DNA from: Fictibacillus phosphorivorans | GTDB taxonomy: Bacteria; Bacillota; Bacilli; Bacillales; Fictibacillaceae | Direction of reading: 5' to 3' | Assembly (NCBI RefSeq): GCF_001619875.1 | Contig: NZ_LRFC01000039.1 | Span: 62,001 to 126,000, forward strand | Length of the DNA: 64,000 bases | Part shown: positions 25,222 to 34,499 of the stretch, one piece after another | How the letters are laid out: each line of letters starts with the position of its first letter | How positions within the stretch are numbered: the first letter of the stretch is position 1 | The notes under the pieces: generated by a model | What the model was told of the DNA's origin: nothing | Seen by the model: the letters and a program-made list of their open reading frames with translations, nothing else | Databases searched by the model: none | Translations under genes and position numbers: made by a program

Positions 25222-26517
25222 TTGAAAATATTAATAATAGGAACAGGCTATGTCGGCACAACTACCGCATTAACCTTATGTGAACTCGGACACCAAGTTA
25301 TAGGATACGATGTAGACCCATTAAAGATTGCTTCCTTGCAAAATAAAAACTTGCACTTTTATGAACCCGGATTGAAAGATTTACTCGTTAAGCATTTACA
25401 TTCTGGAAATATTCGATTTACTGAAAACATAAAACAAGCTGTTCAACAAAGTGAAATTATCTTTATTTGTGTAGGTACACCACAAAATGATGATGGAAGT
25501 GCAAACCTAGAATATGTACAACAAGCAGCAACAATGATTGGAAACTATTTAAATAACTATAAAGTTATAGTGAATAAAAGTACTGTCCCTGTAGGAACAG
25601 CTGAAAAAGTAACAAAATGGATACATGACTCTATGGTATCCCCTATTCAATATGACGTAATTTCAAATCCCGAATTCTTAAAAGAAGGGACAGCTTTAGC
25701 AGATTCTCTAAACCCTGAAAGAATTGTTATCGGAAGCCATAGCGAGAAAGCCACAGATAAAATGAAAAATTTGTACTCTAAATTTAAGACTACTTTTGTT
25801 CACACGACACCTCAGACTGCAGAACTGATTAAATATGCTGCAAATTCATTTTTAGCTACTAAAATATCTTTTATAAATGAAATCGCTAGATTATGTGAAA
25901 ATGTGAATGTCGATGTAAAGGACGTCGCTTTCGGAATTGGCTTAGATTCAAGAATTGGTTCATCTTTTCTCCAAGCAGGAATTGGTTACGGGGGCTCGTG
26001 CTTCCCTAAGGATGTATTGGCATTACTCTCAACTGCACAACAAAACAATACTAACCTATCATTATTAGAAAAAACGTATAGCATTAATAACACTCAACCA
26101 TTTTATTTCATCGAAAAGATTAAGAATAAATTAAAAGATATTAAGGGGAAAAACATAGCAATACTTGGTTTGTCATTCAAGCCTCATACGGATGATATCC
26201 GGGAATCTCCTGCGTTAAAAATTATTGAAGAATTATATAAACAATCAGCAAACATTTTTGTTCATGATCCAGTAGCAAAACTCCCAAAAATTCTTTCACA
26301 GAAAATAACCCAGATTCATTCCATTCACTCATTACCGGAAAATACAGATGCACTCATAATTTGTACCGATTGGCCGGAATATGAAACGTTTGATTGGTTA
26401 CAGGTTAAACAAAAAATGAGGAACCCTTACATCTTTGATGGTAGAAACATGTTAAATGCAAGTAACATGACAAAGTTAGGTTTTTATTATGATGGGATAG
26501 GCTACCGACAATTTTAA
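25222..26517 (+). CDS. UDP-glucose 6-dehydrogenase
   Basis: 431 residues from TTG 25222 (GAGGAGG upstream). N-terminal NAD site GTGYVGTTTALTL, CVGTPQNDDGSA, NKSTVPVGT, NPEFLKEGTA, and the catalytic cysteine in GYGGSCFPKD near residue 260. Full-length Ugd/TuaD family. It oxidises UDP-glucose to UDP-glucuronate with two NAD. The next gene, 21 bp on, decarboxylates such a product, so the pair is a pathway operon. Confidence 0.94.
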   Translation: MKILIIGTGYVGTTTALTLCELGHQVIGYDVDPLKIASLQNKNLHFYEPGLKDLLVKHLHSGNIRFTENIKQAVQQSEIIFICVGTPQNDDGSANLEYVQQAATMIGNYLNNYKVIVNKSTVPVGTAEKVTKWIHDSMVSPIQYDVISNPEFLKEGTALADSLNPERIVIGSHSEKATDKMKNLYSKFKTTFVHTTPQTAELIKYAANSFLATKISFINEIARLCENVNVDVKDVAFGIGLDSRIGSSFLQAGIGYGGSCFPKDVLALLSTAQQNNTNLSLLEKTYSINNTQPFYFIEKIKNKLKDIKGKNIAILGLSFKPHTDDIRESPALKIIEELYKQSANIFVHDPVAKLPKILSQKITQIHSIHSLPENTDALIICTDWPEYETFDWLQVKQKMRNPYIFDGRNMLNASNMTKLGFYYDGIGYRQF

Positions 26518-26538
26518 CTTTCACGGAGGGAATAGACC

Positions 26539-27501
26539 TTGAAAAAAATTGTGATTACTGGTGTTGCTGGTTTTTTAGGTTCTCACCTTGCTAAAGACCT
26601 TTTATCTAAAAAAAATAAGGTCATTGGTTTAGATAATTTTTCAACTGGAAAAAAACAGAACTTGTCATCGTTTTCATCAAATACCAATTTCACATTAATA
26701 GAGATAGATGTATCCAAGGAAAAAGTAATGGACTTAGAAGAATTAAATGGTATTGATGAGATTTATCATTTAGCCTCACCTGCTTCCCCTGCCTTTTATC
26801 AAAAAACTCCTTTCGATACTATAGCAGTAAATACTATTGGGACTAAAAACATGTTGGATATTGCAAAAAGAAATAATGCAAAGCTAGTTTACCTTAGCAC
26901 AAGTGAAGTATACGGAGACCCTGAGATCCACCCGCAGCATGAAGATTATAAAGGGAGTGTAAATACATGGGGTCCAAGAGCTTGCTATGATGAGGGAAAA
27001 AGACTTGGTGAAGTATTCTGCTACTTGTATTATCAGCTATTTAATCTTCAGGTCAAGGTAGCCCGTATTTTTAATACGTATTCCGCGGGTTTACGCAATG
27101 ATGATGGAAGAGTCATTTCAAATTTCATCACTCAAGCCTTAAAAGGAGAAAATATAACCGTATATGGAGATGGCACGCAAACTCGATCATTCTGTTATGT
27201 GGATGATACGATAGAAGCATTAACTTTAATGATGAAAAATGATAAAGCAAATGGTGAGATTATTAATATTGGTAATTCAGAAGAAATTTCAGTCATAAAC
27301 CTAGCTACCCTAATACAAAAGCTCACTAATTCTTCGAGTTTAATTACTTTTCATCCCCTTCCAAAGGATGACCCAAAACAAAGATGTCCGAATACTAATA
27401 AAGCTAAACAAATATTAGGCTGGGAGCCAAAAATAAACCTTCAGGAAGGTTTACTCAGAACCATCAAGGAATACAGAATAAAACTTGGGTATGTTGGTTG
27501 A
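26539..27501 (+). CDS. UDP-glucuronate decarboxylase-like enzyme (UDP-xylose synthase)
   Basis: 320 residues, extended SDR. GVAGFLGSHLAK NAD motif, LASPASP, STSEVYGDPEIHPQHE, GPRACYDEGKR with the catalytic Y-x-x-x-K, ARIFNTYS and DDTIEAL. The SEVYGDP and YDEGKR stretches are those of UXS-type UDP-glucuronate decarboxylases, as distinct from epimerases. Product would be UDP-xylose. The family typically has N-P-x-GPR where this protein has NTWGPR. TTG start preceded by GGAGGG. A bidirectional terminator follows. Confidence 0.88.
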   Translation: MKKIVITGVAGFLGSHLAKDLLSKKNKVIGLDNFSTGKKQNLSSFSSNTNFTLIEIDVSKEKVMDLEELNGIDEIYHLASPASPAFYQKTPFDTIAVNTIGTKNMLDIAKRNNAKLVYLSTSEVYGDPEIHPQHEDYKGSVNTWGPRACYDEGKRLGEVFCYLYYQLFNLQVKVARIFNTYSAGLRNDDGRVISNFITQALKGENITVYGDGTQTRSFCYVDDTIEALTLMMKNDKANGEIINIGNSEEISVINLATLIQKLTNSSSLITFHPLPKDDPKQRCPNTNKAKQILGWEPKINLQEGLLRTIKEYRIKLGYVG

Positions 27502-27504
27502 TGT

Positions 27505-27545
27505 AAAAAGACCGTTGTTGGATTTAACCAATCAACGGTCTTTTC
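27505..27545. terminator. Bidirectional terminator between uxs-like gene and fabI
   Basis: AAAAAGACCGTTG and CAACGGTCTTTT stem with internal pairing of the loop. Confidence 0.88.
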
Positions 27546-27547
27546 GA

Positions 27548-28327
27548 TTAACGAGCAATAATATTATACCCGCTGTCTACATGAAGAATTTCACCCGTGA
27601 TACCACGAGCTAAATCACTCATCAAGAATAGCGCTGCATCCCCAACTTCTTCTTGCGTGTTCGCTTTTCTAAGCGGTGATCTTTCCTCGATCTCTTTTAA
27701 TACAGAATTGAAGTCACCTATTCCTTTGGCAGCAAGTGTACGGATCGGACCTGCTGAGATTGCATTTACACGGATTCCGTCTTTTCCAACATCACTTGCT
27801 AAGTACTTTACACTTGCATCAAGTGAAGCCTTTGCTACACCCATAACATTATAATTGGAGACAACTCTTTCTCCACCAAGGTAAGTAAGCGTTATGATAC
27901 TTCCACCTTCAGTCATTAATGGACGAGCTTCTTTCACTACGGCCGTAAGTGAGTATGATGAAATATTATGAGCAAGAAGGAAGCCTTCACGTGTTGTGTT
28001 CAAATACTCTCCTTTTAGCTCTTCTGTGTTTGCAAAAGCGATACAGTGTGCTAATCCGTGAATAACGCCTACCTCTTCTTTAAGTTGTGCAAACGTCTTT
28101 TTAATTTCCTCATCACTCGTAATATCACATGGAAGAACGATTGAATCTTTTCGATCTAAAGATTCTGCTAAATCTCTAACATTTTTCTCAAGTCTTTCGC
28201 CCGCATATGTAAATACGAGTCGTGCACCAGCATTTGATAGAGCTTGGGCGATTCCCCATGCGATACTTCTTTTATTTGCCACACCCATAACTACAAACGT
28301 TTTGTTTTCAAGTGATAGTTGATACAT
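27548..28327 (-). CDS. fabI: Enoyl-[acyl-carrier-protein] reductase FabI
   Basis: 259 residues. GVANKRSIAWGIA is the FabI cofactor motif, catalytic Tyr159 and Lys166 fit Y-x6-K in YNVMGVAK, and AGPIRTLAAKGI is typical. It performs the last reduction of fatty acid elongation. A FapR-type operator lies about 55 bp upstream of the start. The end faces the glycan cluster across a shared terminator. Confidence 0.97.
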   Translation of the reverse strand: MYQLSLENKTFVVMGVANKRSIAWGIAQALSNAGARLVFTYAGERLEKNVRDLAESLDRKDSIVLPCDITSDEEIKKTFAQLKEEVGVIHGLAHCIAFANTEELKGEYLNTTREGFLLAHNISSYSLTAVVKEARPLMTEGGSIITLTYLGGERVVSNYNVMGVAKASLDASVKYLASDVGKDGIRVNAISAGPIRTLAAKGIGDFNSVLKEIEERSPLRKANTQEEVGDAALFLMSDLARGITGEILHVDSGYNIIAR

Positions 28328-28380
28328 AAAAGCATTCCTCCCAATTGTTTACGTTTCAATTTTTATAATTAGTATTTGTT

Positions 28381-28399
28381 ATTAGTACCAAGTCCTAAT
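28381..28399 (-). promoter_or_regulatory. FapR-like operator of fabI
   Basis: ATTAGTACCAAGTCCTAAT matches the palindromic FapR box (TTAGTACC-N2-GGTACTAA style) with one symmetric break. FapR represses fatty acid synthesis genes in B. subtilis and is relieved by malonyl-CoA. Confidence 0.7.
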
Positions 28400-28432
28400 T
28401 AGTATAACAGAAACAATAGGGAAATTCACTAG

Positions 28433-28579
28433 TTAACCTTTGCTAGTCTGAATATTTTTCACTTCATAACCGCAAGAATCACAGCGATAAATTACATTTT
28501 GATTCGATTGAGCGATCAAAATTTCATGGTTTAAATCATGCATCTTATGACATTTCGGACAATGGACAACTGGATTCAT
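28433..28579 (-). CDS. Small zinc-ribbon protein
   Basis: 48 residues. CPKCHKMHDLNHE then CDSCGYEVK gives two C-x-x-C knuckles about 25 residues apart, a zinc ribbon. AAGGAG lies nine bases before ATG 28579; the ORF start at 28621 has no such site. It stands alone, upstream of fabI on the same strand. Function unknown. Confidence 0.75.
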   Translation of the reverse strand: MNPVVHCPKCHKMHDLNHEILIAQSNQNVIYRCDSCGYEVKNIQTSKG

Positions 28580-28732
28580 TCTGTTCAGCTCCTTTTTTAT
28601 GTTTACACCTAGCATGCTCATTTTTAACGAAATTTAAGGATGTTATGGCAAATTAATGCTTTTTTTCAAGGCTGTTTTTGTAACCTTCGTAGTATTGAAA
28701 GGGATTTGATCTTGTTCATGACTCTCCCCTTC

Positions 28733-28763
28733 AGCATAGCAGGCGGTGAGCCACATTTTTTAG
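28733..28763. repeat. Remnant of a dispersed Bacillaceae intergenic repeat
   Basis: GCAGGCGGTGAGCCACATT here shares its core with GCAGGCGATAAGCCACATT at 35705-35723. Only the last third of the longer element is recognisable. Confidence 0.5.
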
Positions 28764-28779
28764 TAGAGTCGCATAAAAT

Positions 28780-28809
28780 AAAAAGCGCTGGGATAACCAG
28801 CACTTTTTA
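28780..28809 (-). terminator. Terminator after yjbQ
   Basis: AAAAGCGCTGG and CCAGCACTTTTT stem (one G-T pair), ending just before the yjbQ stop. Confidence 0.85.
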
Positions 28810-28814
28810 TCACT

Positions 28815-30659
28815 TTAACTCAGTATTTGCCTCATTTGCTGAATCTGTTCCTTGCTCCCTGTTACGACCATCTTATCTCCTAAAAGTATTTCTGTATCAC
28901 CATGTGGAACGATTGACTCTTTTCCTCTATAGATTCGTACGATGATACTGTCACCTAAGAATGGGAAGTTTCTTAATGCTGTTCGATGGTACGAACGATT
29001 TGAAACAATGATTTCATTTAGACTGTTGTCTGATGTTGTTAGTATATCAACAACTGCTGGATTTTCGATTAATGCTTTCAATAATACTTGTGATGAGAAG
29101 TAAACAGAATATACTTCTATCCCTTCTTCTTTCAATGCATTCCTTTTTACCGGATCCTCTATACGTGCAACGATCCGTTGAACTCCTTCTTCCTTTGAAA
29201 GGAGCGCCAGATTTTTGTTCGTTTCATCATTTCCCGTTGCAAATACAATAACGTCGGTATGAAAGACGTTCGCTGCTTTTAGAGTATCTATCTCGTAATT
29301 TTCAAGTTCACGAATATTAAAGCTATCTAACTGTTTCTGATCTTTCTCTTCTTGCCTCGTATGATACAGTCTATATTCAAAACGAGCTTGATCTAATTCT
29401 GTCGTAATGGGCAGCGTAAACTGGTTTGCACCGACAAACACGAGTTGTTCTTTAGCCGCTTCTTCATCCTTCTTTTTTGGGAAGAACTTCTTAAAGAATA
29501 TTGGTGTAATGATCGCACTTATAACAGCTGTTAAAATTAATGCAGATGACGTACGCGCATCGATGATGTTAATTCGTTCCCCAATTTTAGCAGCGGCAAT
29601 AACAAGTGAGAGTGTTGACGTTAATAAGAATCCAGCAGCCGTTACTGTTTTCCAGTCATACCATTTACGAAGATACAAAATGGGCAGAAATTTAGAAATA
29701 AGCAATGCTAACAATAGTAATGGTATCAATGCCAGTGCTTTTGGATCAGCAAAAATGGATCGAATATCGAGTTCTACTCCGACCATAACAAAAAAGATCG
29801 GAATTAAAAAGCCATATCCAAACGAGTCCAGTTTATGGACAAGCTGCTTATTAGGTGATAAAAGCGAAACCAATACTCCCGCTAAAAAAGCACCTAATAT
29901 ATTTTCAGCGCCAACCGATTCAGAAAGCCCGACTAAAACGATGATTAATGTAAAGACAGCTCTTGTATCTAGCTGAATCGTTCCTTTAGACATGGTGTCA
30001 AGAAAAGATCTGTGTCTTAACTGTTTACCTACGAAATATAAAATCACACCTGCAGCGAAAAGAATGAGCAATAACCACATTCGGCTGGGATCCCCTGATT
30101 CAAGTGAAACAAACAAGGCTAAGAGGATCATGGTCACAAGATCTGCAATAACTGCAACCAATAATATGATCTGACCGATCGTGGTTTTAGATAATTTTTC
30201 TTCCTTTAATGTAGGTACAACGACACCTAAAGAAATCGTAGAGATAACGAGTGTCATAAAGAATGCACTCTCTGTAAAGCCACCCCAAACAAATAATAGA
30301 GATAATCCATAAGAGAGGATGAGAATAAATAGAAAAATAACACTTGAGACAACAAGACGGTTAGGCTCTTTTTTCTCCGCATTCTTTTTCTTTGTATTTG
30401 CTTCTCCTGCAAAGATACTAAAATCAATTTCAAGACCACTTAAAAACATTAAAAAGATAAAGCCAAGCACGGACAGTATTTCAAGCCAAGCGTCTGAATG
30501 AACAATATCAAAACCGCTTTTTCCTAAGATGATTCCTACAATAATTTCGGCAACGACAACAGGAATAATTTTTAAACGGAATTTGTTCAGTAAGATAGGA
30601 ACAAAAAATGCTGTAAGAATGACAATTACTAATGAAGCAAAAGATGCATGTTCTTCCAT
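28815..30659 (-). CDS. yjbQ: Monovalent cation/proton antiporter YjbQ (CPA2) with RCK domain
   Basis: 614 residues, the same length I recall for B. subtilis YjbQ. Residues 1-400 are about 12 transmembrane helices with the CPA2 features AEIIVGIILG and GAFLAGVLVSLLSP. The cytoplasmic part (about 410-614) contains an RCK/TrkA-N-like Rossmann region (VIVFATGND) and a TrkA-C domain (VPHGDTEILLGDKMVVTGS). It exchanges K+ or Na+ for protons; the ion cannot be decided. GGAGGGG precedes the ATG. Confidence 0.92.
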   Translation of the reverse strand: MEEHASFASLVIVILTAFFVPILLNKFRLKIIPVVVAEIIVGIILGKSGFDIVHSDAWLEILSVLGFIFLMFLSGLEIDFSIFAGEANTKKKNAEKKEPNRLVVSSVIFLFILILSYGLSLLFVWGGFTESAFFMTLVISTISLGVVVPTLKEEKLSKTTIGQIILLVAVIADLVTMILLALFVSLESGDPSRMWLLLILFAAGVILYFVGKQLRHRSFLDTMSKGTIQLDTRAVFTLIIVLVGLSESVGAENILGAFLAGVLVSLLSPNKQLVHKLDSFGYGFLIPIFFVMVGVELDIRSIFADPKALALIPLLLLALLISKFLPILYLRKWYDWKTVTAAGFLLTSTLSLVIAAAKIGERINIIDARTSSALILTAVISAIITPIFFKKFFPKKKDEEAAKEQLVFVGANQFTLPITTELDQARFEYRLYHTRQEEKDQKQLDSFNIRELENYEIDTLKAANVFHTDVIVFATGNDETNKNLALLSKEEGVQRIVARIEDPVKRNALKEEGIEVYSVYFSSQVLLKALIENPAVVDILTTSDNSLNEIIVSNRSYHRTALRNFPFLGDSIIVRIYRGKESIVPHGDTEILLGDKMVVTGSKEQIQQMRQILS

Positions 30660-30810
30660 AACCCCTCCATAGTTTCTTATTTATTATTGGTTTACTATAG
30701 TAAAGCAGAAAAAGAAATGTCAAACGATTGTGCTCAAAATGATTTGCAAACGCCCTGTTTTTAGGTAAGATAATACATGTTATTGTTTTACTTTAAGGAG
30801 TCGATTCCAC

Positions 30811-31968
30811 ATGCAAAATAACCACAGATCTCCATGGCAGCAACTCGATTACAATCTATTGTTTATCTTATTCTTAATGGTCATCTCAAGCTGTATTGCG
30901 ATCTATAGTGCACAGATGATGGATCAATACGGCAGCAACTTCGTTATAAAACAAATCGTATGGTACATTATCGGTGGCATTGCTGTAGTCGGAGTGATGG
31001 TGTTAGACTTTGATCAGTTCAGAAAGTTATCTTGGTATCTATATGGACTAGGCATCCTGTTGTTATTAGGAATTCTTGCTGCACCAGAAAGCATTGTACC
31101 AAACATTAATGGTGCACAAAGCTGGTACAGATTTGGACCTTTTGCACTTCAGCCGTCGGAGCTTGTAAAAGTCGCGCTCGTAATTGCCCTAGCAAATACG
31201 ATTGCAACACATAATGAAAAGTATATTATTCGTACCATTCATGAAGACTTGTTGCTACTTGGGAAAATTGCTGTAATCGCTGGTTTTCCAACTTTTCTCG
31301 TATTATTGCAACCTGACCTCGGTACGAGCCTTGTTTTTATGGCAATCACAGGTAGCCTTCTGCTTGTGTCAGGAATTAGATGGAGAATTATACTTATTCT
31401 TATTCTTTCCTTTATTTTATTTATATCAATCCTGGTTTGGATATATTTTACCTTTCCTCAATTTTTCGTAGAACACATCCTAGATCAATATCAGCTGAAC
31501 CGATTTTATGCATGGCTTGATCCCTATGGACATAAAGACGCTGGATATCATACGAGAAACGCTCTGCTTGCCATTGGGAGCGGAATGCTTTTTGGAAAAG
31601 GATTTACAGAAGGATCTGTATACCTCCCAGAAGCTCAAACTGATTTTATCTTCTCAATTATCGGAGAAGAATTTGGTTTTGTAGGAACAAGTTTTGTGAT
31701 TTCACTCTTTTTCTTAATGGTCTACAGAATGATTAATACAGCTCTCGAAAGCAATGAAGCATTTGGAAGTTATCTATGTGCTGGTGTTATCGGCATGTTT
31801 ACCTTTCAAGTATTTCAAAATATCGGTATGAACATTCAAGTTATGCCAATCACTGGTATCCCCCTCCCGTTCATCAGTTATGGAGGCAGTTCAGTACTCG
31901 CATGTATGATCGCATTTGGTCTCGTTCTGAATGTTCGTTCAAGAACAGTAAAATACATGTTTGAATAA
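30811..31968 (+). CDS. RodA/FtsW-family cell-shape protein
   Basis: 385 residues, ten or so hydrophobic segments. QPSELVKVALVIALA, DLGTSLVF, EEFGFVGTSFV and GIPLPFISYGGSSVLACM are the SEDS-family signatures. The N-terminus with YSAQ and a non-FtsW FGPFALQPSEL resemble RodA more than FtsW or SpoVE. It would polymerise lipid II as a peptidoglycan glycosyltransferase in the elongation complex. No partner penicillin-binding protein gene is adjacent. Own promoter gap and terminator. Confidence 0.88.
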   Translation: MQNNHRSPWQQLDYNLLFILFLMVISSCIAIYSAQMMDQYGSNFVIKQIVWYIIGGIAVVGVMVLDFDQFRKLSWYLYGLGILLLLGILAAPESIVPNINGAQSWYRFGPFALQPSELVKVALVIALANTIATHNEKYIIRTIHEDLLLLGKIAVIAGFPTFLVLLQPDLGTSLVFMAITGSLLLVSGIRWRIILILILSFILFISILVWIYFTFPQFFVEHILDQYQLNRFYAWLDPYGHKDAGYHTRNALLAIGSGMLFGKGFTEGSVYLPEAQTDFIFSIIGEEFGFVGTSFVISLFFLMVYRMINTALESNEAFGSYLCAGVIGMFTFQVFQNIGMNIQVMPITGIPLPFISYGGSSVLACMIAFGLVLNVRSRTVKYMFE

Positions 31969-31995
31969 CACCTGATTTTTTTCAGGTGTTTTTCT
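31966..31995 (+). terminator. Terminator after the RodA-like gene
   Basis: AACACCTGA and TCAGGTGTT stem with T tract. Confidence 0.9.
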
Positions 31996-32031
31996 TTTAC
32001 CTTTGAAGTATCCTATGGAGGATGAGGTGAA

Positions 32032-32775
32032 ATGATGAAATATGATATTATTGGTGACATTCATGGATGTTATAAAGAGTATTGTGAGCTATTGTTAAAG
32101 TTGGGCTACGAGTGGAATAACGGATTGCCCATACATAATGACAGCCGGAAACTTGTTTTCTTGGGAGATTTAATGGATCGTGGGCCTGAGTCTATAAAAG
32201 TAATGGAACATGTTTACGAGCTCGTGAAAAATGATCTTGCACTTTATACACCTGGTAACCACTGCAACAAACTTTACCGGTATTTTTTAGGGCGTAATGT
32301 TCAGATCAAGCACGGATTAGAGACGACCGTAGCTGAACTAAAGGCACTAAGTAAGGATAGAAGACAAGAAATTAGAGATCATTTTTGTGACCTCTATGAA
32401 AATGCACCGCTTTATTTACATCTTGATGATGGAAAGCTAGTTGTAGCTCATGCTGGAATACGCGAAGATTATGTAGGTCAGACACATAATAAAGTAAAAA
32501 CATTTGTTTTATATGGAGATATAACTGGAGAAACCAATCCCGATGGAACACCAGTTAGAAGAGACTGGGCAAAAAAACATTCTGGCAGAATTACCATCGT
32601 TTATGGTCATACACCAGTTGAAGAAGTCCGTCATATTCAAAACACGTGGAACATTGATACAGGTTGTGTCTTTGGAGGTAAATTAAGTGCCTTAAAATAT
32701 CCTGAGCTTGAGTCAGTAAGTGTTCCTTCATCACTTCCTTTCGTACCTGAAAAGTTTCGCTCATTTGATGATTAA
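32032..32775 (+). CDS. prpE: Bis(5'-nucleosyl)-tetraphosphatase / phosphatase PrpE
   Basis: 247 residues. The three calcineurin-type metallophosphatase motifs are visible: GDIHGC at residue 8, GDLMDRGP at about 46 and GNHCNKL at about 80, with AHAGIR and YGHTPV later. Length and position between yjbQ and the pseudouridine synthase gene fit B. subtilis PrpE, an asymmetric Ap4A hydrolase also linked to spore germination. GAGGTGAA precedes two adjacent ATGs. Confidence 0.93.
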   Translation: MMKYDIIGDIHGCYKEYCELLLKLGYEWNNGLPIHNDSRKLVFLGDLMDRGPESIKVMEHVYELVKNDLALYTPGNHCNKLYRYFLGRNVQIKHGLETTVAELKALSKDRRQEIRDHFCDLYENAPLYLHLDDGKLVVAHAGIREDYVGQTHNKVKTFVLYGDITGETNPDGTPVRRDWAKKHSGRITIVYGHTPVEEVRHIQNTWNIDTGCVFGGKLSALKYPELESVSVPSSLPFVPEKFRSFDD

Positions 32776-32824
32776 AAAGATATGAAGGATTTGTGCGATT
32801 ACCACAAATCCTTCATATCCTTTG
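32776..32824. terminator. Terminator between convergent prpE and yjbO
   Basis: A 17-bp stem AGATATGAAGGATTTGTG/CACAAATCCTTCATATC; it overlaps the 3' end of the minus-strand gene. Confidence 0.85.
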
Positions 32825-33689
32825 GACAACTTACTTCTAATTTTATTTGATCATCAGTAAATGGGTGTGTGAAAATTGTTCGTTCACTGTGGAGTGCTTG
32901 GCGATTGATGAAGTCGTAGCTGCCGCCATACAAGTCATCTCCTAAGAGCGGATGACCAATTGATGCCATGTGAACTCTAATTTGATGAGTTCTTCCCGTC
33001 TCCAACGTTAGTCTGACAACTGAAAAATCTCGGTCCCGAAGATAATCTATTTTTTCATAATGAGTGATCGCTTGCTGTCCATCTTCCCTAACCATTCGTT
33101 CAATGATACTGTCAGGATTTCTTCCAATCGGAGAGTCAATTGTACCATTCAGTCTCTCTACTTTTCCATGAACAAAAGCGATGTAACCTCGTTTTATAGA
33201 CTTATTGATCTGTTTTTTAGACATAAGAGAATGGGCAAATCGGTGTTTAGCAATTAAAACGATTCCTGAGGTGTCCTTATCCAATCGATTTACAGCATGA
33301 AACGTACCTGGTATTCCCTTTTCCTGATAATAAAATAAAACGGCTGCAGCAAGTGAACCTTTTGGTTGATAATAAGACGGGATTGTTGGCATACCTGCAG
33401 GTTTATTGACAACTAAAAAATGTTCATCCTCATATACGATGTTTATTGATATATCCTCTGCTTCCATCGATTCACTCTTCGATTCTGGCGGAAAACAGAC
33501 GATTACTTCATCACCGCTATTTAAGACTTTTCTTACCGTTACTTCTTCTTTATTCACAAAAAGAGCGCCGCCTTGAAATTTAATATCGGTCAGCGCTGCT
33601 TTTGAAATTTGTTTCGTTTTTAGATAGTCTCGTAAAAGAACTGGAGCCTCATTTTTTTCAACTGTCCAAGTGATTTTAAAATGGTTCAT
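32799..33689 (-). CDS. yjbO: RluD-family 23S rRNA pseudouridine synthase YjbO
   Basis: 296 residues. N-terminal S4-like RNA-binding segment (residues 13-75, LLRDYLKTKQISKAALTDI), then the synthase domain with HAVNRLDKDTSGIVLIAK, whose Asp is the catalytic residue, and TGRTHQIRVHMA. Start at 33689 has TTGGAG upstream and lies one base after the nadF stop, so it is translationally coupled. Target uridines are not deducible. Confidence 0.92.
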   Translation of the reverse strand: MNHFKITWTVEKNEAPVLLRDYLKTKQISKAALTDIKFQGGALFVNKEEVTVRKVLNSGDEVIVCFPPESKSESMEAEDISINIVYEDEHFLVVNKPAGMPTIPSYYQPKGSLAAAVLFYYQEKGIPGTFHAVNRLDKDTSGIVLIAKHRFAHSLMSKKQINKSIKRGYIAFVHGKVERLNGTIDSPIGRNPDSIIERMVREDGQQAITHYEKIDYLRDRDFSVVRLTLETGRTHQIRVHMASIGHPLLGDDLYGGSYDFINRQALHSERTIFTHPFTDDQIKLEVSCPKDMKDLW

Positions 33690-33690
33690 A

Positions 33691-34485
33691 TCAATCTCCA
33701 ACGAACGATTCTTTAACCCTTTTCCAAAATGGAAATGGTCGAAACCTAGCAAATCGTATTTTTTCTTCAGCTACCCTATATTGAATAGATTTTACTTTTT
33801 TTTGCACTAAAAACCGGTGATCGATGGTGATATGAAAATCCACATCGTTTACAGGTTTCAAAATACAGGTATGATGCTGCGGCAGAACGAGCGGGGACCC
33901 AATCGTTCGGAATACCCGGTTATTTATAGAAGCCATCTCTGATAGTTGAATAGACGCCAATGAAGGATGAATAATCGCCCCGCCTAGAGCTTTATTGTAA
34001 GCAGTGCTTCCAGATGGTGTAGAAATACACAACCCATCACCTCGGAAGGTTTCAAACCTCTCCCCTTTTATCTCAACGTCCATGACGAGAGAGCCTTCAA
34101 CACTTTTTACCGTACATTCGTTAACGGCCAGATACCTTTTTTCATCAATTCCATCAATGTATCGAACTGTAACTTCTAAAAGCGGATATTCTACGATTTG
34201 AAACGGTGTCTTTGCAATATGTATAACAAGTTTTTCCACCTCTTCAGGCAGCCAATCCGCAAAAAAACCTAAATGACCTGTATGAACACCAACGAATGCT
34301 GTTTGATCTATTCTATGAACATAATGATGAAAAGCATGAAGCAATGTTCCGTCACCGCCTACAGTTATGACGATTTCGGGTTCTTTATCTTCATAGACTA
34401 GTTCGAATTCTTCCAGATATGCACGGATCTTCTCCGTTAGTATATTGGATTTGCTATCGCCTTTTGATATGATGGCAAATTTCAT
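33691..34485 (-). CDS. nadF: NAD kinase
   Basis: 264 residues. GGDG at residues 43-46 within [11 protein letters not shown] and the later [17 protein letters not shown] are the ATP-NAD kinase motifs. It phosphorylates NAD to NADP. Third gene of the yjbL-yjbM-nadF-yjbO operon, the order known from B. subtilis (there also called ppnKA/yjbN). Confidence 0.95.
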   Translation of the reverse strand: MKFAIISKGDSKSNILTEKIRAYLEEFELVYEDKEPEIVITVGGDGTLLHAFHHYVHRIDQTAFVGVHTGHLGFFADWLPEEVEKLVIHIAKTPFQIVEYPLLEVTVRYIDGIDEKRYLAVNECTVKSVEGSLVMDVEIKGERFETFRGDGLCISTPSGSTAYNKALGGAIIHPSLASIQLSEMASINNRVFRTIGSPLVLPQHHTCILKPVNDVDFHITIDHRFLVQKKVKSIQYRVAEEKIRFARFRPFPFWKRVKESFVGD

Positions 34486-34499
34486 TCTCTCTCCATCCT

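Noticed and set aside
29407-29976. 189-residue ORF on the plus strand
   Set aside because: Antisense shadow of yjbQ, which has full family motifs.
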